DNA from: Burkholderiaceae bacterium 26
GTDB lineage: Bacteria > Pseudomonadota > Gammaproteobacteria > Burkholderiales > Burkholderiaceae
DNA length: 64,000 nucleotides
Direction of reading: 5' to 3'
Assembly (NCBI GenBank): GCA_000955795.1
Contig: JYOB01000014.1
Location: forward strand, 211,742 to 275,741
Notes under the pieces: model-generated
Told to the model about the DNA's origin: nothing
Seen by the model: only the letters and a program-made list of their open reading frames with translations
Database searches by the model: none
Shown: one piece after another, positions 1-9,288 of the stretch
Numbering within the stretch: position 1 is the first letter of the stretch
How the letters are laid out: each line of letters begins with the position of its first letter
Translations under genes and position numbers: made by a program

Positions 1-1589
1 GGCTGGCCGAGCAGCTCTTCGGCAACCGCCGGGGCGCACTGGTGGCGATCGAGCCAGAGACGGGCGACATCCTCGCGTTCGTCTCCAAGCCGACGTTCGA
101 TCCGAACCTGTTTATTGAAGGCATCGACAGCGCGACCTGGAACGAGCTGAACAGCTCGCCGGACAAGCCACTGCTGAACCGCCCGCTGCGCGGCACCTAT
201 CCGCCCGGCTCGACTTACAAGCCGTTCATGGCGCTGGGCGCGCTCGAGCTTGGCAAGCGCACGCCGCAGTGGGGCATGGCCGATCCGGGTTCGTTCACGC
301 TGGGTAACCACACGTTCCGCGACGACGTGCCGGGCGGGCACGGCTGGGTCGACATGTACCGCTCCATCGTGATGTCGTGCGACACGTATTACTACCGGCT
401 CGCCAACGACATGGGCGTCAACGCCATCCACGATTTCATGAAGCCGTTCGGCTTCGGGCAGGTCACGGGCATCGACATCGAAGGCGAGCGCACGGGCATC
501 CTGCCGTCCACCGACTGGAAGCGCAAAGCCTACAAGCGCCCCGAACAGCAGAAGTGGTACGACGGCGAAACCATCTCGCTGGGCATCGGCCAGGGCTACA
601 ACAACTTCACCATCCTGCAGCTCGCGCATGCCATATCGACGCTGGCCAACAACGGTGTGGTGATGAAGCCCCACCTGGTGAAGGCGGTCGAAGATTCGCT
701 ATCCAAGTCGCGCTCGCTGACAGTGCCGACCGAGAGCTACCGTATTCCGCTCAAGCAGGCGAACATCGACGTGATCAAGCGCGCCATGGTGGGCGTGAAC
801 CAGGCCGGTACGGCAGCCAAGGCGTTCATCGGTGCGCAATACGTGTCGGCGGGCAAAACGGGGACGGCGCAGGTGTACTCGCTGGGCAAGAACGAAAAGT
901 ACAACCACCACGCGATTCCCGAAAACAAGCGCGATCACGCGCTGTTCGAAGCGTTCGCACCGGCGGACCATCCGAAGATCGCGCTGGCAGTCATCGTCGA
1001 GAACGCCGGCTTCGGCGCCACGTCGGCCGCGCCAATTGCGCGTGCGGTCATGGACTATTACCTGACGGGCAAATGGCCCGCCGAGCTGGCCGCCACCGCG
1101 CCGAAGCCCCAGCAGCAACCGCCGGTGGATACGCCGAGTGTGTTCTCGACCGGCAAGACGGCCACCATCGCCAGCGCGACGGCTGCGCCCCAGGTTGCTG
1201 CAGAAGCAGCGTCAGGTGTGGCTGCCGCTTCGGGCGTGGCAGCCGCCGCCAGTGCTGTGGCCGCCGCTTCGGCGCCGGCCGCATCGGCGGTGGCATCAGG
1301 CGCCACCCGCAGCGCGCCGCCGCTGTCGCCGGACCTGGTGGCGCCGGCCCTGCGCGAAGCCGGCACCAGCGCCGAAGCTGTCGCCCCGGCCACGCTCGAC
1401 GCCCAGGTGCTGCAAGCGCTGTCGCATGCGCAACCGGCACCCGAACTGCCACCGCGCGGACGTGGCAACGCTGCCGCACCGGCGGCGGCCCCAGCGACCA
1501 CGCCAAAGGGCGCAAAGGACGCCAAGCCGGGTAACAAGCCGGCGACGAAGCCCGCGCAGAAACCGGCCTCCAAACCGGCCGCGCCCTGA
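1..1589 (+). CDS. mrdA: Penicillin-binding protein 2, C-terminal part (5' end outside window)
   Basis: Peptidoglycan DD-transpeptidase that cross-links side-wall murein with RodA during elongation; inner membrane, periplasmic catalytic domain. The reading frame is open from base 3, so the true start lies upstream. The serine motif STYK is encoded at 210-221, an SCD motif near 375, and KTGT near 855. All three penicillin-binding motifs are therefore present. After the transpeptidase fold (to about base 1090) there is a tail of roughly 160 residues made almost only of Ala, Pro, Ser, Thr and Lys, longer than in the enterobacterial enzyme. The rodA homologue follows 23 bases later in the classic mrdA-mrdB order. 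Confidence 0.96.
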   Translation, partial: LAEQLFGNRRGALVAIEPETGDILAFVSKPTFDPNLFIEGIDSATWNELNSSPDKPLLNRPLRGTYPPGSTYKPFMALGALELGKRTPQWGMADPGSFTLGNHTFRDDVPGGHGWVDMYRSIVMSCDTYYYRLANDMGVNAIHDFMKPFGFGQVTGIDIEGERTGILPSTDWKRKAYKRPEQQKWYDGETISLGIGQGYNNFTILQLAHAISTLANNGVVMKPHLVKAVEDSLSKSRSLTVPTESYRIPLKQANIDVIKRAMVGVNQAGTAAKAFIGAQYVSAGKTGTAQVYSLGKNEKYNHHAIPENKRDHALFEAFAPADHPKIALAVIVENAGFGATSAAPIARAVMDYYLTGKWPAELAATAPKPQQQPPVDTPSVFSTGKTATIASATAAPQVAAEAASGVAAASGVAAAASAVAAASAPAASAVASGATRSAPPLSPDLVAPALREAGTSAEAVAPATLDAQVLQALSHAQPAPELPPRGRGNAAAPAAAPATTPKGAKDAKPGNKPATKPAQKPASKPAAP

Positions 1590-1612
1590 TATTTGCGCTT
1601 GAGGATCTCGCC

Positions 1613-2764
1613 ATGAACAAACTGGACAAGCGCCGCATATTCAACATCATCAAGTCGCTCTTCACCGGCTTCGATGGCCCGCTGGCGCTGATCGTCTTCC
1701 TGCTGCTCGGCACGGGATTGGTCGCGCTGTATTCGGCCGCCATCGACATGCCGGGCCGGGTGGAAGATCAGGTCCGCAACATCCTGCTGTCGTTCGTGCT
1801 GATGTGGATCATCGCCAACCTGCCGCAGCAAACGCTGATGCGCTTTGCGGTGCCGCTCTACACCGTCGGCGTGGCGCTGTTGATTGGCGTGGCGGCGTTC
1901 GGACTGATCCGCAAGGGCGCGCGGCGGTGGCTCAATATCGGCGTGGTGGTACAGCCCTCAGAGATCATGAAGATCGCCATGCCGCTCATGCTGGCGTGGT
2001 ACTTCCAGAAGCGCGAGGGCGTGATCCACTGGTATGACTATCTGGCGGCAACCTTGCTGCTGCTGATTCCCGTGGGGCTCATTGCCAAGCAGCCGGACCT
2101 GGGCACCGCGCTTCTGGTGCTGGCGGCAGGCATCTACGTGATCTACTTTGCCGGGCTGTCGTGGCGGCTGATCGTGCCGGTGCTGGTGATTGCAGTCACG
2201 GCGATCACGCTGGTGGTGTCGTTCGAATCACGCATCTGCGCTCCTGGCGTGAACTGGCCGATCCTGCACGACTACCAGCAACACCGCGTGTGTACGCTGC
2301 TCGACCCGACCACCGACCCGCTCGGCAAGGGCTTCCACACCATCCAGTCGATCATCGCCATCGGCTCGGGCGGCGTGACGGGCAAGGGGTGGCTGAAGGG
2401 TACGCAAACCCACCTGGAGTTCATCCCCGAGAAGCACACCGACTTCATCTTCGCGGTGTATTCGGAGGAGTTCGGGCTGGTGGGCAACGGCGTGCTGCTG
2501 TTCCTGTATCTGCTGCTGATCTTGCGTGGGCTCTTTATTGCAGCCAACGCGGGGACGCTGTTCGGGCGCCTGCTGGCTGGGTCGATCACGCTGATCTTCT
2601 TTACTTACGCCTTCGTCAACATGGGCATGGTGAGCGGCATCCTGCCTGTCGTGGGTGTGCCGCTGCCGCTCATCAGTTACGGGGGGACGGCGCTTGTCAC
2701 GCTGGGCATGGGCATCGGCATCCTGATGAGCATCGCCCGACAGAAACGCTTCGTGCAGACCTGA
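1613..2764 (+). CDS. mrdB: Rod-shape determining protein RodA (SEDS peptidoglycan polymerase)
   Basis: SEDS-family glycosyltransferase that polymerises lipid II in the elongasome, partner of PBP2. The 383-residue protein has about ten hydrophobic segments. It carries the SEDS signatures KQPDLGTALL (near base 2088) and, towards the C terminus, PLPLISYGGT. Length is near the family norm of 370-380. It sits 23 bases after mrdA, so the two are probably co-transcribed, and a strong hairpin follows directly after the stop. Confidence 0.97.
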   Translation: MNKLDKRRIFNIIKSLFTGFDGPLALIVFLLLGTGLVALYSAAIDMPGRVEDQVRNILLSFVLMWIIANLPQQTLMRFAVPLYTVGVALLIGVAAFGLIRKGARRWLNIGVVVQPSEIMKIAMPLMLAWYFQKREGVIHWYDYLAATLLLLIPVGLIAKQPDLGTALLVLAAGIYVIYFAGLSWRLIVPVLVIAVTAITLVVSFESRICAPGVNWPILHDYQQHRVCTLLDPTTDPLGKGFHTIQSIIAIGSGGVTGKGWLKGTQTHLEFIPEKHTDFIFAVYSEEFGLVGNGVLLFLYLLLILRGLFIAANAGTLFGRLLAGSITLIFFTYAFVNMGMVSGILPVVGVPLPLISYGGTALVTLGMGIGILMSIARQKRFVQT

Positions 2765-2765
2765 C

Positions 2766-2796
2766 AAAACGGCCGCCAGAATTTGGCGGCCGTTTT
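2766..2796. terminator. Rho-independent terminator, bidirectional
   Basis: A 13-bp near-perfect stem (aaaacggccgcca pairing with tggcggccgtttt) around a 5-base loop, with A and T tracts on the two sides. It separates mrdB from the convergent acyl-CoA synthetase and can serve both. Confidence 0.9.
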
Positions 2797-2800
2797 GCTT

Positions 2801-4489
2801 TCAGGCGGCGATGGCTTCTTCGCGCAGCAACCTTCGCAACACCTTGCCCGTTGCGGTAGCGGGTAGCGCATCATGGAACTTCACGCGCCGCGGCACCTTG
2901 TACGGCGCCATGTTGTCGCGCGACCAGGCAATCAGCTCGGCTTCCGAGAGCGTCACGCCGTTCATCGGCACCACGTGCGCGCACACGACTTCGCCTTTCT
3001 CAGGATCGGGGATGGGCGTCACGGCCACTTGGCGGATGCCCGGGTGGCGCGACAGCAGCGCCTCGACCTCTTCCGGAAACACGCTGTAGCCCGACACCTT
3101 GATCATCTCTTTGATGCGGCCCTGCCATTGCAGGTAGCCGTCGGGCGAGACCTGGCCGATATCGCCGGTGCGCAGAAAGCCGTTGTGCAGGACGGCGCGC
3201 GTGGCCTCGTCGCGCTGCCAGTAGCCGCGGAACACGCCGGGGCTGCGGATGGTGATTTCGCCAGCCTGGCCGGGCGGCAGTTCAGCGCCGGTATGCGGGT
3301 CGACGATGCGCACCTCAGTCTGCGGGACGATCTTGCCGTGCCAACCCCAGCGCGGGGCATCGGCAGGCGTGATGGCGTCGCAGGTGTGGGTTTCCGACAG
3401 GCCATAGGCGGCTTCATAGATGCGGCACTGCGGGCCGGCAAATGCACGCCACTGCTCGGCAATGGCTTCGGTCAGCGTGACACCGAAACTGGTGCATGGG
3501 TTGGCCAGCAAGGATTCCATGCGGTACTGCGCCGCGTCCGGATGCGCCATGACCGCCAGGTTCATTGGCGTCATGCTGTACCAGCGTGTCACGCGGTAGC
3601 GGTCGATGGCCTGCAGCACGGCCAGGGGATCGAACCGATAGAGCAGGATGGTCGTCGCGCCGGAATACAGCATCACGTTCATGCCCATCAGCATGCCGGC
3701 GATATGAGACAGCGGCGCCACCGCCAGCATCACGTCCGAAGCGTGGATGCCGCTGACCTGCACCGTAACGGCGGTCTTATACAGCGCGTTGCGATGCGTA
3801 AGCATGGCGCCCTTGGGGCGGCCTGTGGTGCCGGAGGTGTAGACCATCAGCGCCACTTCGTCGAGGTCAACGGTGATGGCAGCCACAGCATCTCGCTCGG
3901 CCACATCCACCGGTTCGGCCATTAGTTGCATGAGGTCGAGCTGCGCAGCGCCCGGCTTGTTCTTGAGCGGCGGTGCAGACGAGGCATCGGCGGCAATCAG
4001 CTCGGGCGGCACGGCCAGCGCCTTGCGGCACGCGGGCTGCGAAGGCTGCAGATCGGCATAGCGCGTGGTAATGACGGTTGTGACCGACGTACCCGGCCGC
4101 GCGGCCTCGACAATCGGCATCAGATCGGCCGCCGCCACCAGAATCTTGGCGCCGCAATCGGCCAGTTGGTCACGCAGTTCGTGCTGACGCGACAGCGGCC
4201 CGCAGGGCACGACGATACCGCCCAGCTTGGCCGTGGCCAGATGGGCCACGATGGCTTGCGGACAGTTGTGCAGAAACAGCGCAACGCGATCGCCGCGTGT
4301 CACGCCCAGTCGCTGCAACTGCACCGCCAGCCGCGTTGAGGCCTGATCCAGCTCGCGCCAGCAGATCGTGCGGCCGTACCACAACAGGGCGATGCGCTCG
4401 GGCGTCTGCTGCGCATGGAGGGCGCAATACCGGTGCAGCGGCATCTCGCCCGCCAGATAGTTGACCGGTTCACGGTTCTGGATGGTCAT
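2801..4489 (-). CDS. AMP-dependent acyl-CoA synthetase / fatty-acid-CoA ligase family
   Basis: ANL-superfamily adenylating enzyme that activates a carboxylic acid to acyl-AMP and then to acyl-CoA. The 562-residue protein has the phosphate-binding loop YTSGTTGRPKG (about residue 218), the adenylation motif TGDIG in the C-terminal third, and the GRIKEMIKVSGY hinge. A C-terminal PTATGKVLRR-type lysine segment is present, as expected for a full enzyme. The chain length of the substrate cannot be read from sequence. It is transcribed alone, away from a LysR gene, with a 452-bp gap upstream that holds a TACCG-ct-CGGTA palindrome. Confidence 0.9.
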   Translation of the reverse strand: MTIQNREPVNYLAGEMPLHRYCALHAQQTPERIALLWYGRTICWRELDQASTRLAVQLQRLGVTRGDRVALFLHNCPQAIVAHLATAKLGGIVVPCGPLSRQHELRDQLADCGAKILVAAADLMPIVEAARPGTSVTTVITTRYADLQPSQPACRKALAVPPELIAADASSAPPLKNKPGAAQLDLMQLMAEPVDVAERDAVAAITVDLDEVALMVYTSGTTGRPKGAMLTHRNALYKTAVTVQVSGIHASDVMLAVAPLSHIAGMLMGMNVMLYSGATTILLYRFDPLAVLQAIDRYRVTRWYSMTPMNLAVMAHPDAAQYRMESLLANPCTSFGVTLTEAIAEQWRAFAGPQCRIYEAAYGLSETHTCDAITPADAPRWGWHGKIVPQTEVRIVDPHTGAELPPGQAGEITIRSPGVFRGYWQRDEATRAVLHNGFLRTGDIGQVSPDGYLQWQGRIKEMIKVSGYSVFPEEVEALLSRHPGIRQVAVTPIPDPEKGEVVCAHVVPMNGVTLSEAELIAWSRDNMAPYKVPRRVKFHDALPATATGKVLRRLLREEAIAA

Positions 4490-4941
4490 GTGGTGTCTCC
4501 TCGGCCGCCGGCATCGCGGGGCGACACATCGGCCGTGATGGCTGCCCTCGTTGCGGGGCGCTCATGCGGGTCAGGGTTCGCGGCATCCATTATTCAAGTA
4601 TGGCGAAGCCATCTGGCCACCGCCGCACCGATTTGCGCAAAACCGCGTTCCACCCATGATTTGGGTCAAACATGACCTCGCGCAAGACGAATCCCCAAAA
4701 AAATCTACCGCTCGGTATAGAGTCTCGGCGCAAATCTGCTGTTGCGTCAATCGGTGAGAAGTCGGATACGCCGCCCTGACAATAAAACAGCGCAAACACA
4801 ACTGGGGCGGCATTCTCACATGAGCGTGCACTCACATTCAAGGATCGCCCCTAGGCAGTGAATTGCTTGTGCCACTATTAAACATTTGCTGTCACGACAG
4901 ATTTGTTCTATTTTTGACAACAAATTATGTGAGAGGCTGGA
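4490..4941. promoter_or_regulatory. Divergent intergenic region between acyl-CoA synthetase and LysR gene
   Basis: No credible gene is seen in these 452 bases. The stretch near the LysR start is clearly AT-richer than its surroundings. A TACCG-ct-CGGTA inverted repeat lies at 4706-4717, and a TTGACA-like hexamer at about 4915. Promoters for both flanking genes are expected here, but start sites cannot be placed. Confidence 0.5.
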
Positions 4942-5880
4942 ATGGATCGTTTGCAGTCGATGCGGGTGTTTTCCAAGGTGGTGGAGCTTGGCAGCTTCGC
5001 CCGGGCGGCCCAGCATCTGTCGATGAGCAATGCCGTGGTCACGCGTTACGTGGCCGACCTTGAGGCGCATCTCGGCACGCGCCTGCTCAACCGCACCACG
5101 CGCAGCCTGTCGCTGACCGACGTGGGCGAAACCTACCTGCAGCGCTGTGCGCAGATCCTGCTCGACATTGACGAGGCGGAATCGCTGGCCACCTCGCGCA
5201 GCCAGGCGCTGGTCGGTGGCCTGCGCATCGTCGCCCCCGTCATGTTCGGATTGCACGTGCTGCCGATGCTGCTCGCACGCTTTCAGCAGCTCTATCCCGA
5301 AGTGACGTTTGACGTGGCGTTGTCCGATCGCCCGATCGACATCGTCGAGGATGGCCGCGACGTCGGCATCATGGTCTCGGAACTTGGCCTCGGCTCGCAC
5401 CTGGTCGCACGCCGCATGATTTCCGCCGAGATGGTCATGGCAGCCACCCCCGCTTATCTCCGCCAGCATTCCACGCCGCAGCGCGCCGAAGATATTGCCG
5501 AGCACCGCGTCATTGCGATGTGGCACCCGCAACTGCGTCACGAGTGGGAGATGAGCACTGCCGACGGTCAGTCGATTTCGGTGCCGGTGCAGCCCTCGCT
5601 CGTCACGAGCAATGCCGAACTGATGCACCGCGCCGTGCTCGCCGACATGGGCATCGCGATTCTGTCGTCGTACATGGCCCGGCCGGACCTGGAGTCCGGA
5701 CGCCTGGTGCGCGTGCTGCCCCAATACAAGCTGCCGCATCGGTCGCTGTCGCTGGTGTACCCGAGCCGCAAGTTCCTGCCGACAAAGGTGCGCACGTTCA
5801 TCGACTACATGCTGGCCCAGGCGATGGAGGTCAAGCACAGCGAGGCGCGCGCCGGCCGGGGCCTGAGCGAAGCCGCATAA
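4942..5880 (+). CDS. LysR-family transcriptional regulator
   Basis: DNA-binding regulator of 312 residues, the normal LysR size. An N-terminal winged helix-turn-helix spans about residues 1-60 (MDRLQSMRVFSKVVELGSF, then NRTTRSLSLTDVG). The remainder is the periplasmic-binding-protein-like effector domain. It resembles the DsdC/CrgA-like branch common in Burkholderiales. Its target is unknown; divergence from the acyl-CoA synthetase makes that gene the first candidate. The start was chosen because ATG follows an aggctgga stretch. Confidence 0.93.
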   Translation: MDRLQSMRVFSKVVELGSFARAAQHLSMSNAVVTRYVADLEAHLGTRLLNRTTRSLSLTDVGETYLQRCAQILLDIDEAESLATSRSQALVGGLRIVAPVMFGLHVLPMLLARFQQLYPEVTFDVALSDRPIDIVEDGRDVGIMVSELGLGSHLVARRMISAEMVMAATPAYLRQHSTPQRAEDIAEHRVIAMWHPQLRHEWEMSTADGQSISVPVQPSLVTSNAELMHRAVLADMGIAILSSYMARPDLESGRLVRVLPQYKLPHRSLSLVYPSRKFLPTKVRTFIDYMLAQAMEVKHSEARAGRGLSEAA

Positions 5881-5906
5881 GCCAAACCGCATCGCCATCG
5901 CTAAAG

Positions 5907-5936
5907 CAAAACGGGAGGACCGTGTCCTCCCGTTTG
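5907..5936. terminator. Rho-independent terminator, bidirectional
   Basis: Perfect stem caaaacgggaggac / gtcctcccgtttg around a cgt loop, flanked by A and T runs, between the convergent LysR and topB genes. Confidence 0.88.
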
Positions 5937-5959
5937 CGTTGGTGCCTGCGAAACCGCGA

Positions 5960-8590
5960 TCAGGTTTCGCTGGTGCTTTCCTCGTCAGCCTCGGTTTCAG
6001 TGGCTTTCTTGCGCGCCGGAGCCTTCTTGGCGGCCGTCTTGCTTGCAGTCTTGGCCGGCGCCTTCTTGGCGGCAGGCGTTTTAGCCGCAGCGGTCGTCTT
6101 CTTCGCCGCGGTCTTGGCGCCGGGCTTGCCCTTGCCTTCGCCACGCGGCTCGAATTCGAAGCCGATCTTGCCGTCCGGCTGCTTGACCAGGAACGCCTTG
6201 AAGTTGCGGCCCGTGCGCGCCGACTTGAAGCCGGTCAGCAGATCGGTCTTGCCCTCGGCCAGCAGCTTGGCCAACTGCTCGCGGCTGATCTCCTGCTGCA
6301 GGATGATCTTGCCGGTGGTGAAATCGCACGTCTTGGGCTGCGCCACGGCGTTTTCGCAAACGTACTTCAGGCCGTGCTCGTAGACGCTGCCGTTGCACTT
6401 CGGGCAGTGGCCGACGCTTTCCTGGCCGGAGAAATCGACCGGCTCGCCATCGTCTTCGTCGTTCTGGCCGAAGTCGAACTCCATCTTCCAGTGACCGTCT
6501 TCCTGCGCCAGCTTGAGGATGGCCGCAAACGGCCGGCCCATCTTGCTGCGGAAACCCTGCAGCGGGCCGATGGTCTTGTTGGTCAGCAGCTCTTCCACCT
6601 CTTCCAGCTCGAACTGGCGGCCACCCGGAATCTTGCTGATCGAGAAGTCGCAGTGGCTGCAGGCGAAGCGGCGGTAGTTTTCCTTGACCACGTGGCCGCA
6701 CTGCGGGCACGGCGTGGAGAGCGTTGCGTAATCGCCGGGGATGGTGTCGCTGTCGTATTCCTTGGCGCGTTTGACGATCTGCTGCGTCATCTGCGCGATC
6801 TCGCGCATGAATTCGTCGCGCTCCAACTGGCCACGCTCGATGAGGGAAAGCTTGTGCTCCCAGCCGCCGGTCAACTCCGCCTGCGTCAGTTCCTCCACGC
6901 CCAGGCCACGCAGTAGCGTCATCAGCTGGAATGCCTTGGCCGTCGGGATCAGTTCGCGGCCTTCGCGCACGAGGTACTTTTCCGTCAGCAGCCCTTCGAT
7001 GATGGCCGCGCGGGTGGCTGGCGTGCCCAGGCCCTTGCCTGCCATGGCTTCGCGCAACGCATCGTCGTCGACGAGCTTGCCGGCGCCTTCCATGGCGGAG
7101 AGCAGCGTCGCTTCGTTATAGCGTGCGGGCGGCTTGGTTGTGAGGCCGACCGGCTCGATCTTGTCCGTCTTGACCTTCTCGTCCTTGGCGACCGGCACGA
7201 GGTTGGCATCTTCGCCCTGCGCCTCGCGGCCGTACACGACCAGCCAGCCCGGGTTCACCAGCACCTTGCCTTCGGTCTTGAAGTGATGCCCGGCCACCTC
7301 GGTCACGCGCGTGGTGACCTGGTATTCGGCCGCCGGGAAGAACACCGCCAGGAAGCGGCGCACCACCAGGTCGTACAGCTTCTGCTCAGGCTCCGACAGA
7401 TTCTTCGGCGCCTGCAGGGTCGGGATGATAGCGAAGTGATCGCTGATCTTGCTGTTGTCAAAGATCCGCTTGTTCGGCTTGACCCACTGGTTGGCCAGGA
7501 TCTTCTTCGCGTGCGTCAGATAGTTGGGTGAGCTTTCGCCCAGCATGTCCAGCGTCTGCTTGACCGTGCCTAAGTAGTCTTCGGGCAGCGCGCGCGAATC
7601 GGTACGCGGATAGGTCAGCACCTTGTGCTTTTCATACAGCGCCTGCGCCAGGCCCAGCGTGTTCTTGGCCGAGAAACCGAAGCGGCCGTTGGCCTCGCGC
7701 TGCAGGCTCGTCAGGTCGAACAGCGCCGGCGACATCTGCGTCGACGGCTTCGATTCTTCCGTCACGGTGCCCGGCTTGTCGCGGCACGCAGCCACGATGC
7801 TCTTGGCCTCGGCCTCGCTCCACAGGCGCGAATCGCGTCGTTCGGGGTCGAACTCGTCCTTCTTGAACTTGGGGTCGAACCAGCGGCCTTCGTACAGGCC
7901 GGCGGCGGCGATGAATTCAGCGCGCACTTCCCAGTAATCGCGCGGGACGAAGCGTTTGATCTTCTCTTCGCGCTCCACCACGATCGACAGCGTGGGCGTT
8001 TGCACGCGGCCCACGGTGGTCAGGAAGAAACCGCCGCCCTTGCTGTTGAACGCGGTCATGGCGCGCGTGCCGTTGATACCGACCAGCCAGTCGGCCTCGG
8101 AACGGCAGCGTGCGGCATCTGCCAGCGGCATCATGTCTTCGTTGCTGCGCAGCTTGCCAAAGCCATCACGGATCGACTGCGGCGTCATCGATTGCAGCCA
8201 CAGCCGCTTCACCGGCAGCTTGGTGTTTGCGTGTTGCGCGATCAGGCGGAAGATCAATTCACCTTCGCGCCCCGCGTCACAGGCGTTGATCAGGCCAGTC
8301 ACGTCCTTGCGCTTGATCAGGCGTGTCAGCACCTTCAGGCGCGATTCCGACTTGGCGATCGGGCGCAGATCAAAGTGCGGCGGGATCACGGGCAGATGAG
8401 CGAAGCTCCATTTGCCGCGCTTGACTTCGTATTCATCGGGCGCAGCAATCTCGACCAGGTGGCCGACCGCCGACGAGAGGACGTAGTCGTCGCTCTCAAA
8501 GTACTCGTCGTGCTTGGTGAAGCCACCCAGCGCGCGCGCGATATCAGCGGCGACCGACGGTTTTTCGGCAATGATGAGAGCCTTGGACAT
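5960..8590 (-). CDS. topB: DNA topoisomerase III-type (type IA), with zinc-ribbon and Lys/Ala-rich tail
   Basis: Type IA topoisomerase that cleaves single-stranded DNA via a 5'-phosphotyrosine. The N terminus MSKALIIAEKPSVAADIARAL is the Toprim domain of the TopB type, not the ESPAKAK form of TopA. The Toprim DxD-like part is near DAGREGEL. The active-site tyrosine lies in LTYPRTDSR and is Tyr327 (codon 7610-7612). After the core come topo-C zinc-ribbon segments (CPQCGH and CPKCNG motifs). The last 50 residues are an Ala/Lys-rich histone-like tail. I start at 8590 rather than the in-frame ATG at 8614, because family proteins begin MSKAL and an AGGA lies upstream. Confidence 0.93.
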   Translation of the reverse strand: MSKALIIAEKPSVAADIARALGGFTKHDEYFESDDYVLSSAVGHLVEIAAPDEYEVKRGKWSFAHLPVIPPHFDLRPIAKSESRLKVLTRLIKRKDVTGLINACDAGREGELIFRLIAQHANTKLPVKRLWLQSMTPQSIRDGFGKLRSNEDMMPLADAARCRSEADWLVGINGTRAMTAFNSKGGGFFLTTVGRVQTPTLSIVVEREEKIKRFVPRDYWEVRAEFIAAAGLYEGRWFDPKFKKDEFDPERRDSRLWSEAEAKSIVAACRDKPGTVTEESKPSTQMSPALFDLTSLQREANGRFGFSAKNTLGLAQALYEKHKVLTYPRTDSRALPEDYLGTVKQTLDMLGESSPNYLTHAKKILANQWVKPNKRIFDNSKISDHFAIIPTLQAPKNLSEPEQKLYDLVVRRFLAVFFPAAEYQVTTRVTEVAGHHFKTEGKVLVNPGWLVVYGREAQGEDANLVPVAKDEKVKTDKIEPVGLTTKPPARYNEATLLSAMEGAGKLVDDDALREAMAGKGLGTPATRAAIIEGLLTEKYLVREGRELIPTAKAFQLMTLLRGLGVEELTQAELTGGWEHKLSLIERGQLERDEFMREIAQMTQQIVKRAKEYDSDTIPGDYATLSTPCPQCGHVVKENYRRFACSHCDFSISKIPGGRQFELEEVEELLTNKTIGPLQGFRSKMGRPFAAILKLAQEDGHWKMEFDFGQNDEDDGEPVDFSGQESVGHCPKCNGSVYEHGLKYVCENAVAQPKTCDFTTGKIILQQEISREQLAKLLAEGKTDLLTGFKSARTGRNFKAFLVKQPDGKIGFEFEPRGEGKGKPGAKTAAKKTTAAAKTPAAKKAPAKTASKTAAKKAPARKKATETEADEESTSET

Positions 8591-8845
8591 GTGAGCGGAT
8601 CCTGGCGATCGCAAGTAATCGGGTAAAGAAGAAGTCGCTTTTCTATAGCGACCGTTCGCGTGTTTTTTTTAGAGTCTTATGGCAACGCCTGCCGACTTCA
8701 AGTGCCGCGGGCGCTTGTCAGCGCGCCCGTTGGGAGGCCATCAATCACCGGTCGGTCCCAAATTTGGCCGCCAATCATAAGCGCGGTTCCTTTTCAGGCG
8801 CAATAGAGTGGCGCATGCATCGCTTAGTGTTGTCAAGACCGGCGA

Positions 8846-9226
8846 TCACGCCGATTCCAGCAGCCAGCCTCGCAAGTCCGGGGCCGATGGCACCGCCGGA
8901 GCAACGCCCAGATCACGCGAAAGCAATCCCTCAACAACACCTGCGTGAGGCAAGACAGGGCCGAAAAACAACACATCGTTCCCACGCTGCACCAGCAGGG
9001 TCGGAAAGTTTTCGACGTCGTAATCGCCAATCGCATCGGCGTGGTCTTCCACATCGACCCAGACAAAGCAGCATTCCGGATGCCGCTCAGCGAGTTCGGT
9101 GAAGGTCTTGCGATAGCTGCGGCACGTGCCGCACCACTCAGCGCACAGGCACGCCACCAGCAGTTGCCCCGAGCGAATGCGCGCGTGCAGCATGGCAGCG
9201 TCGGTGTCAGGCGAGAGCAGTGGCAT
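8846..9226 (-). CDS. Thioredoxin-family protein
   Basis: A 126-residue protein with a single thioredoxin fold. The active site reads CAEWCGTCRSY, a WCxxC motif with Gly-Thr between the cysteines rather than the Gly-Pro of thioredoxin. No signal peptide or membrane segment is seen, so it is probably cytoplasmic. It lies between topB and dprA on the same strand, 62 bases after dprA. Its substrate is unknown. Confidence 0.85.
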   Translation of the reverse strand: MPLLSPDTDAAMLHARIRSGQLLVACLCAEWCGTCRSYRKTFTELAERHPECCFVWVDVEDHADAIGDYDVENFPTLLVQRGNDVLFFGPVLPHAGVVEGLLSRDLGVAPAVPSAPDLRGWLLESA

Positions 9227-9288
9227 GAAAAAAGGCGCTAGGCGACCAGCGGAGTGACGAAGGGGTCGCGCTTATTGTAGGCACGCTT

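Noticed and set aside
4816..6144. 442-residue minus-strand open frame over the LysR gene
   Set aside because: Composition is that of an antisense shadow, and it covers a terminator and part of topB in another frame.
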